NCBI GenBank assembly: GCA_900754535.1
Contig: CAAEDF010000147.1
Span: 1 to 13,532 of the forward strand
Length of the DNA: 13,532 nt
Origin: Clostridia bacterium
GTDB lineage: Bacteria > Bacillota > Clostridia > Oscillospirales > CAG-382
Reading direction: 5' to 3'
Shown in pieces: positions 1 to 6,552 of this stretch; position 1 is the first letter of the stretch; each line of letters begins with the position of its first letter. The notes under the pieces were generated by a model. The model was not told where the DNA came from, did not search any database, and worked only from the letters and a program-made list of their open reading frames with translations. Made by a program: the position numbers and the translations under genes.

Positions 1-130
1 CCAGAAGTACTTTTTTATCGCCGATCTGTGCGCGCAGGGCGGCGACGGACTCGGCAATGAATTTATCGGCAAGCTCTTTGCTGACTATCCTTTCCATGCT
101 TTCGGGACGTTTGTTGTTTGTGTTTTCCAT
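1..130 (-). CDS. Partial CDS: N-terminus of a probable GMP synthase ATP-pyrophosphatase subunit
   Basis: Only the first 43 codons are in the window; the gene runs off the left edge. It starts at ATG (128-130) behind a clear ribosome site, GGGAGGA, in the 25-nt gap after guaA, so it is probably co-transcribed with guaA and glyS. Residues 20-43 (LADKFIAESVAALRAQIGDKKVLL) resemble the segment that precedes the PP-loop (SGGVDS) in GMP synthase ATPase domains, and the next codon begins with G, as Ala would. No glutamine amidotransferase domain precedes it, so it would be a stand-alone ammonia-dependent or two-subunit type enzyme rather than a full GuaA. The PP-loop itself lies outside the window. 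An NAD synthetase or another PP-loop ATPase remains possible. The reading frame is secure; the function is an inference. Confidence 0.7.
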   Translation of the reverse strand, partial: MENTNNKRPESMERIVSKELADKFIAESVAALRAQIGDKKVLL

Positions 131-155
131 GACTGATCCTCCCATTTCCTTTTCT

Positions 156-2006
156 CTATTCGAACTCCACGGTCGCAGGCGGCTTTCCGGTGATATCATA
201 GGCAATGATGTCTATTTTATCGCCGAACCGCTCGCGTATCTCGCTCACCGCGCCGTACAGAGAGGCCTCGTTTATATCGCGCCCGATCTCCGCAGCGCGT
301 GCGGTCATGAAATCGCTGGTGACGACCGCTCGAAGCGCCACGCTTCTCCTGCCGCTGCCGTCGCTGCAGACCGGGAGGAGCACCGCAAAGCACTGTGCTA
401 TATTTTTTCCTTTCATCGCACGGGTCGCGATATCGTCTATCTCGCGCAGCAGCTCTGCCGTTTCATGGTTTATATATGTGGGCGTAACGGTGATGCCCGC
501 GCCCGAAAGCGACGAGCGGTCGAGGCAGCAGAGCACGCGGTTGACAAAATCAAGCCTGTTGGGCAGTTCGGCGGCCGCCTTGAGCGCGTCGGACATGCTG
601 CCTCCCGCTATAAACGCCATTTTACGGTAGGAGCGGCAGTCGCCCTGCACGCCCACGCTGCGGACAGGCGCCAGCGCGCCGGACAACGACGGATAATCCG
701 CCATGAACTCATCGAACGCGCCGGATTCCGCGTCCGTTACCTCTACCGGGCCGTCCGCACATATTATGCGGACGCCAAGCCCCGGACCGGGGAAGGGCTG
801 ACGGTATGCGATCTCCTCATCAAGCCCCAGCATAAGGGCTATCTTGCGCACTTCGTCCTTGTGCCAGTCCCAGTTCGTTTCGACTATCATCCCGCGTTCA
901 CGTGCGGCGCGCACCACGTCCACATCGTTATGATGCGTTTTGATCTTATGCGCGAATCCGCTTACGTCGGGATTGCCGCTCTCTATCAGGTCGGGGCGCA
1001 AAGTTCCCTGCGCGATGTATGTCTTTTCAAAATCCAGCCCGAATTCCTCACAGGCCTCGCGCGTGACGTTTATAAACGCCGTGCCTATGATGCGCCGCTT
1101 TATCTCGGGATCGGTCTGCCGGGAAAGCACGGCCGTAACGCCGCCGCCTATATCGACCGGAGAATTGAAGAACGTCTCCTCGGCATTGACCCGCTTGAGA
1201 TTTTTAAGGCCGAGCTTTTTGAGATTTTCGCAGATGCGGTCGCTTTCGCCCTTGCGCATCAGGCCGTGATCCACATGTATTGCGTATATGTTTTCGGCGG
1301 GCAGCGCGCGCAGCAGCAGCGCGGCGGTGACGGCCGAATCCACGCCGCCGCTGACCAGCACCATGACCTTGCTGTCGCCCACCTTGTTCTTTATCATCTC
1401 CACCGAGGTCCTGAGCCTGTCCTCCAGTGCGTAGGTCTCGGTAAATCCCGCGACCGAGCGAAGGAAGTTTTCAAGCATGCGCACTCCGTTTTCGGTCAGC
1501 TCCACCTCGGGATGGAACTGGACGGCATAGATCTTTCTTTCACCGTCGTATATACCGGCTATCACGCCCTCGCTTTTCGCGCAGACCGAAAACCCGTCCG
1601 CGACCCTTACGACCGAATCGCCGTGGCTCATGAGCACGCGCTGTGTGCCCGAAAGCCCGTCAAACAGCGGACATCCGACATCGACCGACACCTCGGTGAC
1701 GCCGTATTCGCACTTTTTGCCGGGCCGCACGCTGCCGCCGAAATACTCGTCTATAAGCTGCATCCCGTAGCATATCCCCAGCACCGGCACGCCCAGCTCC
1801 AGCAGCGCGCTGTCAAATCGGGGCGAGCTGTCCGCCCAGACGCTGGACGGGCCGCCGGAAAGTATTATGGCGCCGAACCCGCCGAGCTTCTCGGGCTTTA
1901 CGTTTATCGGGAATATCTCGGTCTTTACCCCCAGCTCCCTTACCTTTCTGTCTATGACCTTGGTGTACTGGCCGCCGCAGTCGAGTATCGCAGCAATCTC
2001 CGCCAT
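156..2006 (-). CDS. guaA: GMP synthase (glutamine-hydrolysing), long human-like form
   Basis: Converts XMP to GMP with ATP and glutamine, the last step of guanine nucleotide synthesis, in the cytoplasm. Residues 1-185 are the class I glutamine amidotransferase, with nucleophile Cys79 in GICYG and His165/Glu167 in HPEVE. The ATP-pyrophosphatase domain follows, with PP-loop SGGVDS at 219-224 and FPGPGLGVRI at 405-414. The C-terminus (DITGKPPATVEFE) is the conserved GuaA dimerisation end. At 616 residues it is about 90 longer than the 525-residue E. coli enzyme. The extra part at about 445-565 (PVRSVGVQGDCRSY, VTPTYI, RSVALRAVVTSDFMTA) follows the human GMPS pattern. The start ATG gives the expected MAEIAAILDCGGQYTK; the ribosome site (AAGGA, about 12 nt upstream) is rather distant. 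The gene lies 30 nt downstream of glyS and is probably in the same operon. Confidence 0.97.
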   Translation of the reverse strand: MAEIAAILDCGGQYTKVIDRKVRELGVKTEIFPINVKPEKLGGFGAIILSGGPSSVWADSSPRFDSALLELGVPVLGICYGMQLIDEYFGGSVRPGKKCEYGVTEVSVDVGCPLFDGLSGTQRVLMSHGDSVVRVADGFSVCAKSEGVIAGIYDGERKIYAVQFHPEVELTENGVRMLENFLRSVAGFTETYALEDRLRTSVEMIKNKVGDSKVMVLVSGGVDSAVTAALLLRALPAENIYAIHVDHGLMRKGESDRICENLKKLGLKNLKRVNAEETFFNSPVDIGGGVTAVLSRQTDPEIKRRIIGTAFINVTREACEEFGLDFEKTYIAQGTLRPDLIESGNPDVSGFAHKIKTHHNDVDVVRAARERGMIVETNWDWHKDEVRKIALMLGLDEEIAYRQPFPGPGLGVRIICADGPVEVTDAESGAFDEFMADYPSLSGALAPVRSVGVQGDCRSYRKMAFIAGGSMSDALKAAAELPNRLDFVNRVLCCLDRSSLSGAGITVTPTYINHETAELLREIDDIATRAMKGKNIAQCFAVLLPVCSDGSGRRSVALRAVVTSDFMTARAAEIGRDINEASLYGAVSEIRERFGDKIDIIAYDITGKPPATVEFE

Positions 2007-2036
2007 GCAGTTTATCCGTCCTTCCCGAGAAAAAGA

Positions 2037-3437
2037 TCAAAATTTTATCCTTTCGGCGATATAGCTTTCAAGCCCGTCCGCCGGTATCCTTACCTGCTCC
2101 ATGGTATCCCTGTCGCGCACCGTCACGCAGCCGTCGTTCTCGCTGTCGAAGTCGTACGTTATGCACATCGGGGTGCCGATCTCGTCATAGCGTCTGTAGC
2201 GCTTGCCTATCGAGCCGCTGTCGTCATAATCGACGGCAAACGACTTTGAAAGCCGCTCGTACAGCGCGCCTGCGGGGCCGGCAAGCTTTTTGGAAAGCGG
2301 AAGCACCGCGGCCTTGACAGGCGCAAGCGCCGGATGGATGCGGAGCACCGTGCGGATGTCGCTTTCGCCGTCCTTGCCGATATCCTCCTCGTCATACGCG
2401 TCTATCAGCAGCGCAAGCGTGACCCTGTCCGCGCCGAGCGACGGCTCGATGACATAAGGGATATATTTGGAGTTGTCGTCCGGGTCAAAGTAGGAAAGGT
2501 CCTGACCGCTGTGCTCCTGATGAGCCTTGAGGTCGAAATCCGTCCTGTCCGCAACGCCCCACAGCTCGCCCCAGCCGAACGGGAACAGGAACTCAAAGTC
2601 CGTGGTGGCGTTGGAATAATGGCTCAACTCCTCCTTTTCATGGTCGCGCAGGCGCAGCGAGCTTTCGCGCATACCGAGGTCGAGCAGGAACTTTTTGCAG
2701 TAGTCCTTCCAGAAGGCGAACCACTCCAGATCGGTGCCGGGCTTGCAGAAGAATTCCAGCTCCATCTGCTCGAATTCGCGCGTTCTGAAGGTGAAGTTGC
2801 CCGGTGTTATCTCGTTGCGGAAGGATTTGCCTATCTGTGCGATGCCGAAGGGCACTTTTTTCCTGGAGGTGCGCTGGACGTTCTTGAAGTTGACGAATAT
2901 GCCCTGCGCGGTCTCCGGACGGAGATACACCTCGGACTGGCTGTCTTCGGTGACGCCCTGGAAGGTCTTGAACATCATGTTGAACTTGCGTATGGGTGTA
3001 AAATCGCATTTGCCGCAGCCCGGGCAGGTGACGCCGTGGCCGGTGATGAACTCAAAAAGCTCGTCGTTGGACATCCCGTCGGCCTTGACCGTCTCGCCAT
3101 TCGCCTTCGCCCACTCCTCCGCAAGCGTATCCGCGCGGTGGCGCATCTTGCAGCTCTTGCAGTCGATAAGCGGGTCGTTGAAGTTGACGACATGGCCGGA
3201 CGCCACCCAGACCTGCGGGTTCATGAGTATGGCGCTGTCCAGCCCGACGTTATAGGGGCATTCCTGCACAAAGCGCTTCCACCACGCGCGCTTTACGTTG
3301 TTTTTGAGTTCAACGCCCAGCGGGCCGTAGTCCCACGAATTGGCCAGCCCGCCGTATATCTCGCTGCCGGCGTATACAAAGCCCCTGCCCTTGCAGTATG
3401 CCACTATTTTATCCATTGTCTTGTTGAGATTATCCAT
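2037..3437 (-). CDS. glyS: Glycine--tRNA ligase, dimeric class II type
   Basis: Charges tRNA-Gly with glycine in the cytoplasm. Its 466 residues match the single-chain homodimeric type of staphylococci, archaea and eukaryotes, not the alpha2-beta2 glyQ/glyS type. WDYGPLG (35-41) marks the start of the catalytic domain. Class II motif 2 is [19 protein letters not shown] (206-224), and motif 3 is [17 protein letters not shown] (332-348). Cysteines at 93/96 and 138/141/144 look like zinc ligands in the insertion. The anticodon-binding domain starts near 370 ([13 protein letters not shown]) and contains [13 protein letters not shown] (404-416). The start is ATG 3435-3437, with only a weak ribosome site (GCGGAA); no better in-frame start exists. 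It is the first gene of the glyS-guaA operon, with its own promoter about 50 nt upstream. Confidence 0.97.
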   Translation of the reverse strand: MDNLNKTMDKIVAYCKGRGFVYAGSEIYGGLANSWDYGPLGVELKNNVKRAWWKRFVQECPYNVGLDSAILMNPQVWVASGHVVNFNDPLIDCKSCKMRHRADTLAEEWAKANGETVKADGMSNDELFEFITGHGVTCPGCGKCDFTPIRKFNMMFKTFQGVTEDSQSEVYLRPETAQGIFVNFKNVQRTSRKKVPFGIAQIGKSFRNEITPGNFTFRTREFEQMELEFFCKPGTDLEWFAFWKDYCKKFLLDLGMRESSLRLRDHEKEELSHYSNATTDFEFLFPFGWGELWGVADRTDFDLKAHQEHSGQDLSYFDPDDNSKYIPYVIEPSLGADRVTLALLIDAYDEEDIGKDGESDIRTVLRIHPALAPVKAAVLPLSKKLAGPAGALYERLSKSFAVDYDDSGSIGKRYRRYDEIGTPMCITYDFDSENDGCVTVRDRDTMEQVRIPADGLESYIAERIKF

Positions 3438-3494
3438 TTCCGCACAAGCTCACTTTCCGTATGATGTTTTTGTATCAAAATAGAATTATATTAT

Positions 3495-3523
3495 ATTTTA
3501 TCTGTTTTCGGGCCGGTTGTCAA
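3495..3523 (-). promoter_or_regulatory. Sigma-A-type promoter of the glyS-guaA operon
   Basis: On the minus strand, -35 TTGACA (3518-3523) and -10 TAAAAT (3495-3500) are separated by exactly 17 bp. The -35 is perfect and the -10 matches 5 of 6. The leader to the glyS ATG is only about 50 nt, too short for a T-box or other riboswitch. The position in the gap after the ABC exporter gene suggests glyS is transcribed independently of that operon. Confidence 0.78.
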
Positions 3524-3557
3524 TGATAAATGTCCCAAAATCGCCCGGGGACCGCGC

Positions 3558-5759
3558 TCAGCGTTTGTTGATAAGCTTGCTCATCTGGCGCTGAGCCATG
3601 ACAAGGTCGTAATATCTTCCGCGTTTGGCCATAAGCTCCTCGTGTGTGCCGCTTTCCTCCACTTCTCCCTTTTCCAGCACCACCAGCCGCGTGGCATTGC
3701 GCAGCGTCGAAAGCCTGTGCGCTATCGCGATGGTCGTACGCCCGGCGACAAGCGAGTTGACGGCATCCTGTATAAGCTTTTCGGTCTCGGTATCAAGCGA
3801 TGCGGTCGCCTCGTCAAGGATGAGGATGCGCGGATCCCTGAGCACCGCGCGCGCTATCGCCACGCGCTGCCGCTCACCGCCCGAAAGCGTATGCCCGCTC
3901 TCGCCGACAAAGGTGTTGTACCCGTCGGGCTGCTTCATTATGAATTCGTGCACGTTGGCCATGCGCGCCGCGGCCATCGCCTCCTCGAAGGTGCAGCCCT
4001 GCTTTGCATAGGCGATGTTTGACAGCACGGTGCCCTTGAACAGGAAGGTCTCCTGCAGAACCACGCCTATCCGGCTGCGCAGCGCGTGCTGGGAATATTG
4101 GCGTATGTCGCGTCCGTCTATCGAAAGCACGCCCTCGTTTACGTCGTAAAGACGCATTATCAGGTTTATCATCGTGCTTTTGCCGACGCCGCTGCGGCCG
4201 ACTATGCCCACCATCTCGCCTTTGTTTATGTCAAGATTGATGTTTTTGAGCACGTATTCATACTCGTTGTAGCCGAACGAGACATTGTCGAACCTTATGT
4301 TGCCCTCTATTTCTCCGCTGTACGCTTCGTCTCCGTCGCCTATGCCCGGCTTTTCGTCAAGCAGCTCGAATATCTTTGCCATCGACGTCATGGCACGGGC
4401 TATTCGCCGCGGTATGAACGCCGCCCAGCGTATCGGCCCGTACAGCATTCCCACATAGGTCATGAACTGGCTCAGTTCGCCGAGCGTCATCTCGCCCGAG
4501 ATGACCCGCGCACCCACGAACAGGAGCACCACATATTCACCTATCCCCATCAGGAAGTTGGCGAACGGCATTATAAGGTTCCATGTAGTCTCGGTCCTCT
4601 TGGATATATCCGCCACTCGCTTGGCGGCGGCGTCAAACCGCTCCTCCTCACGCTTTTCGGTGCCGAACACCTTTACCACTCGTATGCCGGAAAAGACATC
4701 GTGCAGCAGCGTGTTCAAAGCGCTCTCGTACCGCCACTGGCGGTGATACATACGGTTCATCCGCCGTCTGAACGAGTAGAAAATGAGCACCGCTATCGGC
4801 ATCGGGATTAGTATCATCAGCGTCAGCGCCCAGTTCATCGCCAAAAGCATCGACAGGATGGCGATAAAAAGCAGCAGCATCTGTATGATATCCGTGGAAA
4901 GGTCCACCAGGAAGTCCCTCGTGACCTGCGTGTCGCTGGTTACGCGGGTTATTATCTCGCCGGAAGTGCGCCTTGTGATATCTGACAGCGAAAGGCTTTG
5001 CACCTTGGAATATACCGCCTTGCGTATCCGAACCGATATGCGGTTGCCCACCTTGACCATCACGACGCTGCGCACCGCCTGCAGCAGCGCTATCGCCGCC
5101 GTTGTTACCGCTATGGCCGCGATCATGCCGAAAAATCCGTTTTCGGAGGCGCCGGGAACCGTTATGTACCCGTCTATGAGCGAGCGGTTAAGCGAGGGGA
5201 GCAGCACCTCCAGCGCGCTTACCACAAAGAACAGCGCCACCGCTATGAGCAGGCCGCGCCTGTCCTGACGGACGAACGGCCAAAGCTTTGACAAAAGCCG
5301 CTTCCGGTCGACACAGCGCGGACAGGAAGTGCTTCCGTGCGGAAACGGCGTGCCGCACTTCGGGCAACGGGTGCGCAGTGTCGTGCTTTCGGAGCCGACC
5401 GTGCGCCCGTGAGATATCGCGCGCAGCATCATGACCGCGTGCCGCATGGCGGCGGAATTTCTCATATCCGAGCGCAGAAGCTCTCTTTGGGTGCCGCCGG
5501 AAACACATTCCAGCGCCGCGCAGCCCACATACTGACGGTATTCCACGGTATCCGAGCCGGTAGGCACAAAGCGCTCAAGCGCGCTGTCGGGCGACGGCGC
5601 ATAATACAGCGCTCCGCCGGCTACGGCGGCGGCGCCCGATACGGGGACGTTTGAAAAATCAAGATTGTATTCGAACACGAACACGGCGCTCTCGCCCGTC
5701 TCGGCCTCTACCCGGGCCGCAAACGCCGCCTCCGTGCGCGTTTTTGTTTCCATATGCAT
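3558..5759 (-). CDS. ABC exporter (fused permease/ATPase) with N-terminal zinc ribbon
   Basis: A half-size ABC exporter (733 aa) expected to act in the inner membrane as a dimer. Residues 1-125 form a soluble domain of unknown role. A zinc ribbon follows, with Cys132, Cys135, Cys146 and Cys149 (CPKCG and CPRC). The six-helix exporter domain runs from about 165 to 465. The ATPase has Walker A GRSGVGKST (521-529), Q-loop Gln569, signature LSGGE (625-629), Walker B ILILDEA (645-651) and H-loop His681, all intact. I chose ATG 5757-5759 because GGGAG/AGAGAG precedes it; a GTG at 5811-5813 would add 18 residues but has no ribosome site. The domain plan matches the exporter at 6553-8850, and a DUF1854 gene lies 65 nt upstream, so the two exporters may form a heterodimer or work in series. 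The substrate is unknown. Confidence 0.93.
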   Translation of the reverse strand: MHMETKTRTEAAFAARVEAETGESAVFVFEYNLDFSNVPVSGAAAVAGGALYYAPSPDSALERFVPTGSDTVEYRQYVGCAALECVSGGTQRELLRSDMRNSAAMRHAVMMLRAISHGRTVGSESTTLRTRCPKCGTPFPHGSTSCPRCVDRKRLLSKLWPFVRQDRRGLLIAVALFFVVSALEVLLPSLNRSLIDGYITVPGASENGFFGMIAAIAVTTAAIALLQAVRSVVMVKVGNRISVRIRKAVYSKVQSLSLSDITRRTSGEIITRVTSDTQVTRDFLVDLSTDIIQMLLLFIAILSMLLAMNWALTLMILIPMPIAVLIFYSFRRRMNRMYHRQWRYESALNTLLHDVFSGIRVVKVFGTEKREEERFDAAAKRVADISKRTETTWNLIMPFANFLMGIGEYVVLLFVGARVISGEMTLGELSQFMTYVGMLYGPIRWAAFIPRRIARAMTSMAKIFELLDEKPGIGDGDEAYSGEIEGNIRFDNVSFGYNEYEYVLKNINLDINKGEMVGIVGRSGVGKSTMINLIMRLYDVNEGVLSIDGRDIRQYSQHALRSRIGVVLQETFLFKGTVLSNIAYAKQGCTFEEAMAAARMANVHEFIMKQPDGYNTFVGESGHTLSGGERQRVAIARAVLRDPRILILDEATASLDTETEKLIQDAVNSLVAGRTTIAIAHRLSTLRNATRLVVLEKGEVEESGTHEELMAKRGRYYDLVMAQRQMSKLINKR

Positions 5760-5772
5760 TTGCTCTCTTTCT

Positions 5773-5794
5773 CCCGCCGTTTTTACCGGGCGGG
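5773..5794 (-). promoter_or_regulatory. Possible hairpin over the ribosome site of the exporter gene
   Basis: On the minus-strand transcript, CCCGCC (5789-5794) can pair with GGCGGG (5773-5778) across a 10-nt loop. The second arm runs into GGGAG just before the ATG at 5759, so folding could hide part of the ribosome site. There is no U-run, so it is not a terminator. The 6-bp stem could be chance in GC-rich DNA. Confidence 0.3.
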
Positions 5795-5824
5795 CCGTAA
5801 AAGGCAGAGGCACGAAGGATCGCG

Positions 5825-6391
5825 TTACAGATAAAGCTCTATCCTGCGATAGCTTCGGCCGTCCAGCGCAAGCACATCATCTATCTCATACCTGTTGCCG
5901 TCCACGTCATTGAGCACGACGCGGTTTTCGCTTATTTTGGTTATGTTGCGGAACGTATCATGCATGGCGAACGAAAGCCTGCCGCGGTCGCTTTCCACGT
6001 CCCAGTAGGAATAGCCGAAACGTTCCTTTACCGAATGTATTTTAGTGATGTGCGGAGTAAAATACTTGCGCGCCAGCTCGGAATTGATGATTTCGGCGCT
6101 TTCGCCGTCAAAATCCGATATGCTGCGTATCATCCCGTGTTCCTTTGAGTCCTTGTCAAGCACGGATATGAATCCGTCCGGCAGGTCATACGGAAAGGCA
6201 CGGTGGAAGAACACCCTGCCGAGGTCGCGCCATTCGCAGCTGCCGCCGCCCTCGTCCTCGCGCAGGTCGTTGCCGCTGTCCGCGGGCAGATACGCCTTCA
6301 AAGCGGCAAAGCCGCCTTCCGTGCGGTAAAAATGCGCGTTTTCGGGTGTGAAATATACTGTTTTGACTATGTCAAGAAATCCTTTTTCCAA
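5825..6391 (-). CDS. DUF1854 family protein, partner of the ABC exporters
   Basis: A small soluble protein (188 aa with the start chosen) with no signal peptide or membrane helix. The pattern RAFPYDLPDGFISVLD (64-79), ELARKYFTPHITKI (105-118), YWDVESDRG (129-137) and LDGRSYRRIELYL (176-188) fits the DUF1854 family, whose members I recall as neighbours of zinc-ribbon ABC exporters, including ones named as cyanophycin metabolism-associated. The biochemical role is unknown; a subunit or regulator of the exporters is an inference from its place between the two exporter genes. I chose the TTG start at 6389-6391 because a perfect AAAGGAGG lies 8 nt upstream. The ATG at 6434-6436 would add 15 residues (with the ribosome site inside the gene) and has no ribosome site of its own. 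The first 60 residues, with an acidic stretch near 43-48, are poorly conserved relative to the family core. Confidence 0.88.
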   Translation of the reverse strand: MEKGFLDIVKTVYFTPENAHFYRTEGGFAALKAYLPADSGNDLREDEGGGSCEWRDLGRVFFHRAFPYDLPDGFISVLDKDSKEHGMIRSISDFDGESAEIINSELARKYFTPHITKIHSVKERFGYSYWDVESDRGRLSFAMHDTFRNITKISENRVVLNDVDGNRYEIDDVLALDGRSYRRIELYL

Positions 6392-6399
6392 AGAAGCTT

Positions 6400-6407
6400 C
6401 CTCCTTT
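6400..6407 (-). promoter_or_regulatory. Ribosome binding site that fixes a TTG start for the DUF1854 gene
   Basis: AAAGGAGG on the minus strand, complementary to the 16S rRNA 3' end, is followed by 8 nt and then TTG (6389-6391). It is the strongest Shine-Dalgarno match seen in the window and argues against the upstream ATG start. Confidence 0.8.
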
Positions 6408-6463
6408 CGGGAAACGTCGTATATCATGCGCGTCATGCGCCGTCATGTACATCGCTTTTTCAT

Positions 6464-6510
6464 GCTCAATGCGCGTTGCGCGTTGAGCATTGAGCATTGC
6501 GCGTTGCGCA
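6464..6510. repeat. Tandem heptamer repeat (TTGMGCR) with imperfect inverted repeat
   Basis: Five head-to-tail 7-bp units run from 6476 to 6510: TTGCGCG, TTGAGCA, TTGAGCA, TTGCGCG, TTGCGCA. A degenerate unit, ATGCGCG, precedes them at 6469-6475. The left end also forms an 11-bp imperfect inverted repeat, GCTCAATGCGC (6464-6474) with GCGCGTTGAGC (6478-6488), around GTT. It lies in the 161-nt gap between the first exporter gene and the DUF1854 gene. The units are far too short for a CRISPR. It may be a slippage-prone microsatellite or a dispersed intergenic element. Confidence 0.8.
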
Positions 6511-6552
6511 TATCCCGTATATGCCGTCCGCGCCGGAGCGCCGCGGGACGGT

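Noticed and set aside
57..2249. Long plus-strand open frame opposite guaA (730 codons)
   Set aside because: It is antisense to guaA, whose motifs are complete, and its translation shows no family pattern. GC-rich codon bias leaves the opposite frame open.
2334..3464. Plus-strand open frame opposite glyS (376 codons)
   Set aside because: Antisense shadow of a fully recognisable glycyl-tRNA synthetase.
3438..3557. Glycine T-box or riboswitch before glyS
   Set aside because: The leader from the predicted start is only about 50 nt and has no specifier-loop or antiterminator structure.
6464..6510. CRISPR array
   Set aside because: Units are 7 bp, directly adjacent, without spacers, and no cas gene is present.
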